51,270 nucleotides of DNA from positions 1 to 51,270 of the forward strand of contig CAMVTO010000016.1 in assembly GCA_947170435.1 (NCBI GenBank). Direction: 5' to 3'. Below the pieces are notes generated by a model that searched no databases, was not told the DNA's origin, and saw only the letters and a program-made list of their open reading frames with translations. Source of the stretch: an uncultured Clostridia bacterium (GTDB lineage Bacteria > Bacillota > Clostridia > Oscillospirales > Oscillospiraceae). Positions within the stretch are counted from its first letter, which is position 1, and each line of letters opens with the position of its first letter. Position numbers and translations under genes: made by a program. Positions 34,468-43,610 of this stretch are shown here, piece by piece.

Positions 34468-37400
34468 TTAGTTGGTCGGGAACAGCTCCCAACGCTGGTT
34501 CTTAAACCGGTTGCCGGTCTGCACTGTGCCGGTCTCCAGATGCGTTCCGCTGCCCGCACCGCCTGGCACCTCAAGGCAGAGCTTTGCATTGGCGCTCATG
34601 GTGCCGCGGCCGATGATGTTGTAAATGGTCACTTCATCCCCCTCGACGATCGTCGTGCCTGCCGGCTCAAAATACCAGAAGTCGTCGTATTCGCCTGAGT
34701 AGTCATTGATTTCGACTTTTTCACCCGACGTAACAGGACCAAACCAGTTGCCTTCCTTGCCGGCTTGCAGAGTCTTGCCGGTATTGTTCGCGTAGGCGAT
34801 CCTGTAGTAGACGCGCCCGCCGCCGTCGTAATAATCCACGCCCATCGGAATGATCTGCCACTTCTGCGCGGCGCCGCCGTTGTTGGTGAATGCCTGGATT
34901 CTGGTGCCGTTGTCCGTGCTGCCACCGTAGAGGTCCATGCGCAGGGTCGTGCTGTGCTGCGGGATGAGGCAATACTTGCCCATCGCCGCGGGATCGATGA
35001 ACGTGTCCTCCGCGGAGGCGTTCGGGATACCAGCTTCCACCGCCGCCGGACTGCCGGGGAGATAGTACCGGCCATCCGCCGTCTTCTCCATCACCTGATA
35101 GAGCAGCCAGCGCTGGTTGTCGTTGTTCTTCTCGTTGGCCCTGCCGAGCCGCACATTGCTGTTGTCGGTCGTTCCCTCCGTCTCCAGCACATAGTTGGAG
35201 TCCGCGCGGTTGCGGAAGGTCACGCTTCCGTCGCCGTACACCTCCATGTACCAGTGCTGGTCGCTGTAGCCGTCGTAGGCCCACTGGTTGATATTGGTGC
35301 CGTTCGACACATTGGCGGTGCCGGTCGGGTCGAGCACCTTGCCGCTGTACACGTTTTCGATGCTGTAATACGGCTTCGATTCGCCGTCGACCAGGTCGGT
35401 GCCGCGCAGGACGATCCTCCACTTCTGAACATTGTATACGCTGCTGTTGGAAACAGAGGCGCGAAAGACTTTGACGTTGGCGCCGTCGTTCTGGTTGTTG
35501 CCCGGCTCCATGCGCATTTGAATCGCTGTCGGCGAGCCGATCTCGTAGGTGCCCAGCGTCACCGGCTCGAGCCTCTCCATCAGGCGGAACTTCTGGCTGT
35601 CGCTTCCGTTCTTCTTCGCCACGGTTACGCCGGTACCGTGGACTGTACTTCCGCCGGATACACTCATACAGTAATTTGTGTCACTGCGGTTGACAATGTT
35701 GTAATACTGGAGGCCGTTTTCGTCCTGCCCCGCGTCATTCAGATACCAAAGCTGATCGCTGTAGAAGTCGCTGTCCCACTGTTGGAGCTGGCTGTCCGCC
35801 TGGATGGCGTTTTGGCCCACAGCATCGATCACCTTGCCGCTCGCCATATTGACGATCTTGTAATACGCGCCGCCGCTGTCCGTACCCATCTTCACGAAGG
35901 TCCAGCGGGCGTAATTTGATGTTTCGTTGTATTCCCAGATGATGAACTTTGTGCCGTTGCTGTTGTTGTTCGAGGCCAGACCGACATGCATGCCGGGGGC
36001 GTGCTTGGGCAAAATGGAATAGGTGCCGATGGTCTCCGGCTCGATGGTCTCGGTAAACTTCCACTGCCGATTCTCGCCCTTGCTGTTCCACAGCTCCACC
36101 GCGGTGTTGTTGTCGGTTTTGCCGCCGGCTGCGCCAAGAAACACGCCGGTGTCACTTCTGGGGAAGATATAGTAGAACCCGTCGCCGGCGCTCTCCACGC
36201 ACCAGTACTGATTTTTGCTGTCGCCGTTCTCCGTCCAAAGGTGCGGCCTTGCGCCGTTTGCTGTGCTGCCGGAGTTGTCCAGCACCATGCCCGGCGCGTA
36301 GACGGAGTGGATGCGATAGTAGTTGATCTTTTTGCCCTCCACATAGGTGTAGCCCGCATACTCGAACCGCCAGCGCTGGATCTCGGTCTCCTTCTTGTCG
36401 TAGAGCTGCACCTTTGTGCCGTTGGAGTTTCCGTTGCCCACCAGATCCAGTACCTTATTGGTGCCGGCGTGCTTGGGGGAAAGATAGAACACCCTGCCGT
36501 CGAAGCGATCGACCTCCTCCGCCGGAGTCAGCGTCCACTTCTGGCTGTCGCTCTCGTTGCCTTTGGCGACGATGACGTTGGTGCCCGCCGTCGTCCCTGC
36601 CTGATCCGCGGCGAGAACATTATGATCGCCGCTGCGGTTGAAGAACGTGTAAGATCCGTCCTCGTTCTGCACAGCAAACCACTGCTGGTCAGTGCCGCCG
36701 TCGGAAGAATACTGGAGCACATTCTCACCGGCCTTGCCGTTACTTTGGGGCAGGTCGAACACCTTGCCGCTGCCCTCGTTCGAGATGGTGTAGCAGATCG
36801 CCTGCTCGCCGTTGAACTCCGCGCAGCCCGCCCGATGGAACGTCCACTGCTGATAGAGGGTTTTCGCCTGCGTCTTAAGCTCCACGTTGGCGCTGTCGCT
36901 GTCGTCGAAGTCGTTCACGCCCACCGTCAGATTAGGGGCGTGCAGCGGCGCAAGCGTGTAGGTCTTGCCGTCCAGCGCCGCGTAGGGCTCCGCGATGAAT
37001 TTCCACGTCGTCTTCTTGTATTGGGTTGCGGTCTCGTCTTTGAGCACCGCAAAGTTTTTATCATACCTGCCGTTGTAGAGTCCCAGCGTAAGGCTGGTAT
37101 CCTGCCGCGGTATGAGGTTATAGGTGCCGTCCTCGTTCTCGGTCACAAACCAGTGCTGCCTGGCGTCGCCGATATCAGCAGAAAACTGTACCAACGTCGC
37201 GCCGTCCTTGACGCCGCCCGTGCCGAAGCCCAGCGCCAGCGTGCTGTCGGCGACCGACACAAGCTGGTAGTAAGGCTGCAGCGCGCCATCCAGCTCACCC
37301 GCGCCGAGCGCCACGAACTTCCAGCGCGCGGCGTCCGTGCCCGCCGCGTCTGACTCCCTCTTGAGCACAATGCCGGAAGTCTTGTCGCTGCTCAGCGCGA

Positions 37401-40359
37401 CGCGCATCTGTCCCTCCGGTTTGTCCGCGGTGGGAACCAGCTCAAAGATCCTGCCGTTGAGCGGACTCTCCACGCTGATTTCCTCCGTCCCCTCAAGCCC
37501 GGCTTCCACGCCACTGATCTTCCAGCGCTGATAGTCCCCCTTCACGTTCGCGCTGATCGTCAATCGCGAGCCGCTCGCCGGATTTTCCGAGTTCGGCGCG
37601 GAAAGTACAAGGGACGCATTGCTGCGCGGCGCGAGATAATACTCGTCGGTACCGGGTGCCGCCTGCAAATACCAATATTGCATCTTGCCGCTCTCGCCCG
37701 ACTGGATCGTCGTGGTGGTCGCGTACACCCCTTCCCTTGCCTCCGTGCCAAATACGGAGAGCGCAAGATCGGTGTTCATCTCCAGGATGCGGTAATACAC
37801 CGTCGCCACGCCGGACAGATCGTCCGTACCCGCGGCTTCGAGCCGCCAGCGCTGGGCGTTGTTCACCACGTCGTCGGTGCGGATCGCCGCGTTGATCCCC
37901 CCCGATGCAGCTGCCTTGGCGTCCGCCAGCGCCAGACGCATGGTCGTCGCGCTCTGCGGGGCGATCTCCACCGCGGTGCCGAAGTCGACCGCCGAGGAGT
38001 ACGCGTCCTCTGTGAACTGGTTGGCGATGCGCCAATACTGCCCGCTCTCGTAGGTGCTGTTGCTGTTCACGATCACCGGCGTGTTGTTTGCCGCTCTGCC
38101 GCCGCTCACAGCGAGGCTGACGCCCGTGTTGCAGGCGTTGCGGATGAAGTATTCGTCGCCGTAGTTCTGCACGAGGAGCCATCTCTGGTCGTCCCCGTTG
38201 TCGCTGTGGTCGCTCACCAGCACCCCTGCGCCTCTGCTGACGCTGTTCTTGCCGGAAATGTCAAGACCGCGCATCGGACTCTTGCTCTTGACGTTGTCGA
38301 TGTAGTAGGTCGCGTTGACGCCGGATGTGCCGTTTTGGGTGATGTGCCACCACTGATCCATGCCGGTGTCGGCCTTGCGGATGACCGTCTGGTTGCCGTT
38401 ATTGGTGTTGCCGCCGCTCAGCGACAGACGGTAGCCCTCCGCGCAGGCAGGCTCAAGCTGGAAGTACCCGCCTTCCAGCGGCCCGATCCACAGGTCGGTG
38501 AACAGCTGCTCCTTCTCCTTTCCGCCTCTCGCGATGTATGCCGCGACAAGCTTTTTCTCGATCGGATACGGTGTGGTCGTCGTGCCCTTCGTCACGGAGT
38601 AGGTCGCCTTGCTGCCGCTCATGCGCAGGCTGACGTTATCGAGCGACGCGTCCTTGAACAGATCCTTATACTCGTCGTTTGGCGTGTCGCGCACCATCAC
38701 CGTGAGCTTCGGATCGTTGGCGCTGCCGACCGCGGCGTCGCCGTACTTCCTGACGTTCGCGGTGTTGCCGTAGATGCTGTTTTCCAGGAGGTTGTATGTA
38801 CTGTCCGCGCTGCCGACCTTGACGAATTCCTTGTCGGGGTCTTTGATCGGCGTGATTGTCTCGTCCTTGATCGCCTCCTGGACGTAGAGTGCGCGCGCCG
38901 CGCTGCTGGGAGAGTGGCCGGCAATGACCCAGCCGGTGTCACGGTTGTCGATGGAGTAGTCCTCAGCGGCGTATATGCTCTCGCCCGCAAGCACGCCGAA
39001 ATTGACGACGCCGCCGCGCTGGATGCGGACGCCGTTGAGGGAACCGCCGCAGAGCAGCGCGTTCGTCCCGATCACGATGCTGCCCTCGCTCGTGATCTTG
39101 CCGCAGCCGGTATCCTTCTTCGTGAACGGCATGAGCTTCGCGCCGTCCTTGATGACCAGCAGGCCGCCGTCCATGACTTTGATCTCGCCGTCGTTGAACA
39201 CCACGCCGTCGATGGTCAGCACGGCGTCGCTCTGGACGGTAATGGTCTTTCCCTTCGGGATGTAGTACAGGGGCTTGCCGAGGGTCTGCGCCTGATTCTT
39301 CGCCACAGCGAAGTCCTCCGCCAGCGTGCCGACCTTGTACTCCTTGCCGAGGAAGATCTTAAAGTTCTGGAGCTCCGGCTTGCTGCGGACGTTCTTCGCC
39401 CACAGGTATCTGCCGCTCACATCAAATTTCAGCGCCTCGTTGATGCCGCCCCAGTCGTTGTCCCAGTGCCAGATGGCAAAATTATTTTCCGTGGTCTGAT
39501 AGTTCGCCGCGCACGCGATCACAAAGTGCTTGTCGATGATCCACGGATCGGTGCGGTACAGCGCGTTGTCGGCCCCATAGTGGTGCTGATGATCATCGAA
39601 GCCGGTGGTGAGGCGCATATCCAGATTCTCGTAGTCGTCTACCAGGCAAAGCGCGGAATTCGAGCAGGTGTCGTCCTTGTTCGCCGCCCAGAGCCTCCAC
39701 GTCTGGTAGCCTTCCTTCTCGCCCCCATATTGAAGATAGGGGGTGCGCAGACCGCCCATGGTGACGAAGCTCTTGGGGTTTCTCTTGTTGTCACTGATCC
39801 TCGCCGACTCTGTAGCTGCCATCGAACTTACCATTTTAAGCCACTCTGCCGAAGAGAGGTAGCTGCTGATGGAAGCCGGATCAATCGCTCCGCCCGCCAG
39901 CATCGCGCGTCTCTCCGTGGCGATCAGGTCGTCCGCCCATTCCTTGTTGGCACTGTTGCCGAGGCGGGACGTCGCGTCGAGGGTGACGTTATCCTCATAA
40001 TAAGTGGTAAGCGAGTCGCCCTTTTTGGGGCCGCCGTTGGGAGCGGCGTTGAAGTAATAGTAATCGCCGCCCGTCTCCTGATAGAACAGGATGCGAGTGT
40101 ACTTGGTATCGCCGACGTCAATATTGTGCGTCTCGTTCGACGGGTGATAGTCGGCGTTATTGCCGATCTCCTGCATGTCCTCGATCCAATCCCACACGAC
40201 AAACTTCGTCCAGGTGGTGGATATCGGCTTCATCACCTCATTCGACTCCGGCGCCGCATTTGCGGCGATCGACAGCAGCTCGATGGGCGCGACGGTCAGC
40301 GCCGCGAGCAGCATGGACACCGCGCGGCGAGCGAACCGTTTGAGCTTTCTGTTCTTCAT
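34468..40359 (-). CDS. Giant secreted ricin-type beta-trefoil lectin (1963 aa)
   Basis: A signal peptide (RRAVSMLLAALTVAPIELLS, likely cut after AANA) is followed by an N-terminal domain of about 330 residues. A beta-helix-like stretch (residues about 375-470, GKTITVQSDAVLTIDG and following) comes next. From about residue 650 to the end there are some twenty-four QxW-type motifs (such as DQWWHI, DQRWLL, IQRWRF, NQRWEL), equal to roughly eight ricin beta-trefoil domains. These bind galactose- or mannose-type glycans. No cell-wall anchor is visible. It sits between the pilin and the coupling protein genes, so it is probably displayed on or exported by the T4SS, like large adhesins of enterococcal conjugative plasmids. 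Confidence 0.9.
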   Translation of the reverse strand: MKNRKLKRFARRAVSMLLAALTVAPIELLSIAANAAPESNEVMKPISTTWTKFVVWDWIEDMQEIGNNADYHPSNETHNIDVGDTKYTRILFYQETGGDYYYFNAAPNGGPKKGDSLTTYYEDNVTLDATSRLGNSANKEWADDLIATERRAMLAGGAIDPASISSYLSSAEWLKMVSSMAATESARISDNKRNPKSFVTMGGLRTPYLQYGGEKEGYQTWRLWAANKDDTCSNSALCLVDDYENLDMRLTTGFDDHQHHYGADNALYRTDPWIIDKHFVIACAANYQTTENNFAIWHWDNDWGGINEALKFDVSGRYLWAKNVRSKPELQNFKIFLGKEYKVGTLAEDFAVAKNQAQTLGKPLYYIPKGKTITVQSDAVLTIDGVVFNDGEIKVMDGGLLVIKDGAKLMPFTKKDTGCGKITSEGSIVIGTNALLCGGSLNGVRIQRGGVVNFGVLAGESIYAAEDYSIDNRDTGWVIAGHSPSSAARALYVQEAIKDETITPIKDPDKEFVKVGSADSTYNLLENSIYGNTANVRKYGDAAVGSANDPKLTVMVRDTPNDEYKDLFKDASLDNVSLRMSGSKATYSVTKGTTTTPYPIEKKLVAAYIARGGKEKEQLFTDLWIGPLEGGYFQLEPACAEGYRLSLSGGNTNNGNQTVIRKADTGMDQWWHITQNGTSGVNATYYIDNVKSKSPMRGLDISGKNSVSRGAGVLVSDHSDNGDDQRWLLVQNYGDEYFIRNACNTGVSLAVSGGRAANNTPVIVNSNSTYESGQYWRIANQFTEDAYSSAVDFGTAVEIAPQSATTMRLALADAKAAASGGINAAIRTDDVVNNAQRWRLEAAGTDDLSGVATVYYRILEMNTDLALSVFGTEAREGVYATTTTIQSGESGKMQYWYLQAAPGTDEYYLAPRSNASLVLSAPNSENPASGSRLTISANVKGDYQRWKISGVEAGLEGTEEISVESPLNGRIFELVPTADKPEGQMRVALSSDKTSGIVLKRESDAAGTDAARWKFVALGAGELDGALQPYYQLVSVADSTLALGFGTGGVKDGATLVQFSADIGDARQHWFVTENEDGTYNLIPRQDTSLTLGLYNGRYDKNFAVLKDETATQYKKTTWKFIAEPYAALDGKTYTLAPLHAPNLTVGVNDFDDSDSANVELKTQAKTLYQQWTFHRAGCAEFNGEQAICYTISNEGSGKVFDLPQSNGKAGENVLQYSSDGGTDQQWFAVQNEDGSYTFFNRSGDHNVLAADQAGTTAGTNVIVAKGNESDSQKWTLTPAEEVDRFDGRVFYLSPKHAGTNKVLDLVGNGNSNGTKVQLYDKKETEIQRWRFEYAGYTYVEGKKINYYRIHSVYAPGMVLDNSGSTANGARPHLWTENGDSKNQYWCVESAGDGFYYIFPRSDTGVFLGAAGGKTDNNTAVELWNSKGENRQWKFTETIEPETIGTYSILPKHAPGMHVGLASNNNSNGTKFIIWEYNETSNYARWTFVKMGTDSGGAYYKIVNMASGKVIDAVGQNAIQADSQLQQWDSDFYSDQLWYLNDAGQDENGLQYYNIVNRSDTNYCMSVSGGSTVHGTGVTVAKKNGSDSQKFRLMERLEPVTLGTYEIGSPTAIQMRMEPGNNQNDGANVKVFRASVSNSSVYNVQKWRIVLRGTDLVDGESKPYYSIENVYSGKVLDPTGTANVSNGTNINQWAYDGYSDQHWYMEVYGDGSVTFRNRADSNYVLETEGTTDNSNVRLGRANEKNNDNQRWLLYQVMEKTADGRYYLPGSPAAVEAGIPNASAEDTFIDPAAMGKYCLIPQHSTTLRMDLYGGSTDNGTRIQAFTNNGGAAQKWQIIPMGVDYYDGGGRVYYRIAYANNTGKTLQAGKEGNWFGPVTSGEKVEINDYSGEYDDFWYFEPAGTTIVEGDEVTIYNIIGRGTMSANAKLCLEVPGGAGSGTHLETGTVQTGNRFKNQRWELFPTN

Positions 40360-40398
40360 ATTCTTTCACTCCTGTTCTGAAGGGTGGTTCTTTCTTCC

Positions 40399-40458
40399 GA
40401 TCCCAAAGCGGGAAACCCGTTCCCGCTCTCGGATCGAAAGCCTGCTGTCAGGCTTTCG
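40399..40458. promoter_or_regulatory. Two hairpins between pilin 1 and the giant lectin
   Basis: One 10-bp stem (40435-40444 with 40449-40458) and one 8-bp stem (40407-40414 with 40420-40427), flanked by GATCC/GGATC arms, lie in the 112-bp gap. No T-run follows on the minus strand. They probably protect the pilin transcript or reduce read-through into the lectin gene. Confidence 0.5.
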
Positions 40459-40464
40459 ATTGGC

Positions 40465-40910
40465 GTCAAAATCAGCCGCTGACTTGGCCGCCGGCGTCCT
40501 TGATGTCCTTCTCGGAGATGATCGTGGTGGCCGCGCCGTTCTTGCCGCTGGTGTTGGAGCCGTTGACCCACCGAATCATCCTCGGCATCATGATGTTCAG
40601 CGCGAGGATCAGCACGAAGATCAGCACGAAGCCGATGATCGCGTTCTTCAGCGCGCCCTTGGCCTTCTCACGGTCCTGGGGCTCCTCCGCCTTGGCGAAC
40701 TTCACGCCGAGCAGCACGCAATACAGTGCGCCCACCGCGCCGACGATTGCCAGCAGCGGCCCGAGGAGCTGGTTGATGAGGTCGACGATCGGGTTTACCA
40801 CGTCGCCGAAGCCCGCGTCAGCGGCAAACGCGCCGGTGCAGAGCGTCATCGCGGCGACGCTCGTGCCGAGAGCCACACGGCTCATGGTGTTCTTAAGGTT
40901 TTTCATGTTT
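40465..40910. repeat. Pilin gene duplication, left copy
   Basis: This 446-bp segment matches 49029-49474 with three mismatches that I can see. Identity stops seven bases past the stop codon and four bases before the start codon, so only the gene itself is conserved. Confidence 0.95.
40472..40906 (-). CDS. VirB2-like pilin, copy 1
   Basis: This 144-residue protein has a signal peptide ending in CTGAFA, a first hydrophobic segment (LLGPLLAIVGAVGALYCVLLG, split near residues 46-68), a charged loop (KAEEPQDREKAKGAL) and a second helix (IIGFVLIFVLILALNIM). This is the VirB2/TrbC pilin pattern of Gram-positive T4SS. It differs from copy 2 (49036-49470) at two residues only: Thr/Asn in NTSGK and Lys/Gln in SEKD. 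It has its own strong promoter and starts the T4SS core operon. Confidence 0.9.
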   Translation of the reverse strand: MKNLKNTMSRVALGTSVAAMTLCTGAFAADAGFGDVVNPIVDLINQLLGPLLAIVGAVGALYCVLLGVKFAKAEEPQDREKAKGALKNAIIGFVLIFVLILALNIMMPRMIRWVNGSNTSGKNGAATTIISEKDIKDAGGQVSG

Positions 40911-40980
40911 TTTCCTCCATTTTTTTATGTTCTGGTTTTTATATGTAAAAGCGTCTCCGCCATTACAAACGTATCGTTTT

Positions 40981-41009
40981 ATTATACAACCTGCGCCGTT
41001 TAAATGCAA
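40981..41009 (-). promoter_or_regulatory. Strong promoter of the T4SS core operon (pilin 1)
   Basis: On the minus strand TTGCAT (41004-41009) is followed after 17 bases by a perfect TATAAT (40981-40986), 75 bases before the pilin start. It separates the core operon from the upstream gene, whose stop is at 41038. Confidence 0.8.
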
Positions 41010-41037
41010 CTCCGAACGCTCGGTTTGCATTCCTGCG

Positions 41038-41811
41038 TTATCGTACCGGGCCGTCTCCCGTTTTCGTCGGCGCGTCCGCTTCTGCTTTGGTCGGCTCCGC
41101 TTCACGCTGTCTCAGCTGCTCCGCCCGTTTGGGATACTGCTCCATTGCGATGCCGCTGCCCCGCAAGGTATTGATGTTGAGCGTCTCCGGTTTTTCATGC
41201 TCCATGATATACTTGAAATCCGGATCATTCATCACCCGGTCTGTCTCCTCACTGAGCATCGTGCCGTCCAGCTGCCGGTTCACGTCCCGCCGTACGACCT
41301 CCACCATCTTGCCGTCCGGTGCGAGCGCCTTTGCCTTCCAGCTCGACAGTCGGTGCACCGCCACCAGTGCCGCGTAGTCGCGCGGCTGCGCCGTTCGCGC
41401 CCGCGCCTTTGCCTGCACACCGTGGATCACGTCGATTGCCCGACGGTTGGGCTGTTCGCTTTCCGAAAGCTCTCTGTCCCGTGCCTGCAGGTCGCGCACC
41501 AGCGCGTCCACGCTGCCGCTTTGCGCCAGTTGTTCGCCGGTGTCCGCCATCAGCGAGCGGAACGCGGACGTCTTCTGGATGCCCTGCGAGATGTCATGGA
41601 TTGCCCGATAGTTGAGCTCGCCGGTAATGAACCCGACCTCCATGCCCCGCAGCAGCATTCCGTTCGCCGCGACTGCGTTGGCAAGGTGCTGAGACCGCTG
41701 GGCGGCGTCCGCCGTTTCGCGCGCCTGCAACATTTGCTCGTTGATGAACTTCCGGTGTTCCTCGACGCCTTTTTGTTCGACTTTTCTCCGATAATCCGTA
41801 AAATCCGCCAT
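41038..41811 (-). CDS. Unknown soluble protein (257 aa)
   Basis: This is a charged, helical protein without signal peptide or membrane segment, and I do not recognise the family. MADFTDY at 41811 is taken as the start because the alternative at 41841 is TTG; the ribosome site (GGGGGTGA) is rather distant, so the start is not certain. SEETDRVMNDPDFKYI near residue 190 weakly resembles a segment of the 696-residue protein at 15846-17936. The C terminus is Glu/Lys/Pro-rich. It lies 64 bases after the 512-residue protein gene and may share its transcript. Confidence 0.72.
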   Translation of the reverse strand: MADFTDYRRKVEQKGVEEHRKFINEQMLQARETADAAQRSQHLANAVAANGMLLRGMEVGFITGELNYRAIHDISQGIQKTSAFRSLMADTGEQLAQSGSVDALVRDLQARDRELSESEQPNRRAIDVIHGVQAKARARTAQPRDYAALVAVHRLSSWKAKALAPDGKMVEVVRRDVNRQLDGTMLSEETDRVMNDPDFKYIMEHEKPETLNINTLRGSGIAMEQYPKRAEQLRQREAEPTKAEADAPTKTGDGPVR

Positions 41812-41875
41812 TTCCCGCAGTCTCACCCCCTTCCTACGCAAAGCTGCCGCTTATCGCCCGGCGTTCGACGACCGC

Positions 41876-43414
41876 TTAATTGAAGCCAATGCCATCGTCG
41901 CTCTGCTCTTTCCCCGCAAGCTTCGGCGCCGATTCCATCATCTGCTTCTCCTCCAGATCCTCGGCCGCGTTGATCTTCTCCAGCTTCTCCAGTTTCTTGG
42001 GCGCCATGTCTTTCACCTGCACGTCCTCAATGGGATCCTCTGGATGAATATTCCGGTCTTGCGCCTGCAGATCCTTCACCTGTTTTTCCAGCGCGTCAGT
42101 TGCCTCCGGCGACATCTTCCTTGTGTACGTCTCAGGGACGGGGAATACATTCTGCAGTCCCTTGTCCTGGATCAGCTTCCCCGCAACCAGCCGGAGGGCA
42201 GGATGCTCCCGGAATCGCTCGTTGAGTTTATCTCGCAATCCATTGATCTTGCTCTGTTCCGCCGGATTGTTTACCAGTTGTGCGGATCTGCGGATCCAGT
42301 TAAGATAGTCTTGGTCCCTCTGGGGAAGCGTTTTGTCTTTTGAGACTTTCACGCCATCGCTGATCGTTTTCGCATCTCTGAGGATATTGCGCTCGTCGGT
42401 CGACGTTTTCGTCTGTTCCTCCTCAGAGAGCTTCTCGATCTCTTTATCCCGCTCGTTTCTCGCGTGCGCCTTTGCCAGCTCATCATCCGTTGCCTTCAGC
42501 ACGCTGTCCCGATGCCGTTCCGCCTTCGCCGCGGCGAGCACCTTCTTTTCCTCCGCCAGATAAGCCTGTTTCTTCTCTTCCGTCATAAAATAGTCCGTCG
42601 CCTTGATATTATACGCCTTGCTGCCGCCGTAAGTCCTTTCGCGCATCTGGTTCACTTCGGCGCAGGTCTGCATGAACTCCTTTGCGTCCATGGTTTCGCT
42701 GAGGCCCTTCATAAAGGCATTGAAGCGGTCGCGGCCGTACTCGTGGTCGCGCTCCTTGCCTCCGCGGGCAAGGATGTAATCCTTGATTGCTTTCTTCGCG
42801 TTGTCTCTTTCTGCACCCGCCTGAGCCTTGCCCTGGGCAAGATCCTGCATTGCCTTGAACGCGGCTTCGTACTGCTTGCTGTTGCCGGCGAAGATGTTCT
42901 TGAGCGTACCGGTAAAGGATTTATGGGTGCTGTTCTCCAGCTGATCGACCAGATTCCCCATGCGTATCTGCGGAGCGGCCTCTTTCTCCCGCTCGTCATA
43001 CTTCTGGGCGAAAACCGAGGCGTCGAGACTCTTCCATCTGCCATCTTTCTGATTCTTCACGCTTATAAAATCGCGAAGTTGTTTCCCGTCCATCGCGCCG
43101 AACACGGCGACGAATTTGGGAGATTTTCTGATTCCCGGAGCCAGTTTTTCCGCGCGCTTGCGAAACGGGTCATCCTCCGAGCCGAAGTCCTTGGGCTCGC
43201 CGAAGCCGTACTCTCCCGCAAGCTGGGCGTACGCCAGCGACATTGCAAGAAAGTCCTTCGCCGTGTTCAGGTGTTGATTGCGTAATTCCTCGCCCGAAGA
43301 CTGGGCCAAGCCGCAAAAATCCGTCGATTCCTGCAGCCAGTTGTTCGCCCGAAACATAAGGCTTTCGTAGTATTCATTCGGTTCTTTCTTTTCTTTTTTT
43401 TCAGGTTCCGGCAT
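41876..43414 (-). CDS. Unknown soluble protein (512 aa) with C-terminal DDGIGFN
   Basis: This is a Lys/Glu-rich helical protein with no signal peptide. ATG 43414 has GGAGGG seven bases upstream; the longer frame from 43492 covers the promoter. Residues about 155-245 (GTLKNIFAG to AEVNQMRE) align by eye with a module in the 447-residue protein at 14041-15384. A coiled-coil part (about 270-330) follows. The C-terminal SDDGIGFN resembles the end of the 696-residue protein. It is the first gene of its unit. Candidate T4SS substrate or cytoplasmic partner; no activity can be named. Confidence 0.78.
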   Translation of the reverse strand: MPEPEKKEKKEPNEYYESLMFRANNWLQESTDFCGLAQSSGEELRNQHLNTAKDFLAMSLAYAQLAGEYGFGEPKDFGSEDDPFRKRAEKLAPGIRKSPKFVAVFGAMDGKQLRDFISVKNQKDGRWKSLDASVFAQKYDEREKEAAPQIRMGNLVDQLENSTHKSFTGTLKNIFAGNSKQYEAAFKAMQDLAQGKAQAGAERDNAKKAIKDYILARGGKERDHEYGRDRFNAFMKGLSETMDAKEFMQTCAEVNQMRERTYGGSKAYNIKATDYFMTEEKKQAYLAEEKKVLAAAKAERHRDSVLKATDDELAKAHARNERDKEIEKLSEEEQTKTSTDERNILRDAKTISDGVKVSKDKTLPQRDQDYLNWIRRSAQLVNNPAEQSKINGLRDKLNERFREHPALRLVAGKLIQDKGLQNVFPVPETYTRKMSPEATDALEKQVKDLQAQDRNIHPEDPIEDVQVKDMAPKKLEKLEKINAAEDLEEKQMMESAPKLAGKEQSDDGIGFN

Positions 43415-43492
43415 AGTAGTACCCTCCTTCAATAAATGATTCTGCGTATTGATGTGCTTTTGGTTTTCTGAGAGCACTATAGCACAGCACAT

Positions 43493-43521
43493 ATATCAGT
43501 TTCGGTACAAATCTGTATCAA
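43493..43521 (-). promoter_or_regulatory. Probable promoter of the 512-aa protein gene
   Basis: TTGATA (43516-43521) and TGATAT (43493-43498) are 17 bases apart on the minus strand in an AT-rich gap of 196 bp (43415-43610). Confidence 0.5.
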
Positions 43522-43610
43522 AAATATTACAAACCAAAAATTTTGTTAAAATAGCCAGATTATTCCGCCATATTTCGGCACATTTTTTGTTTGTTCCGTC
43601 AAATATTTGG

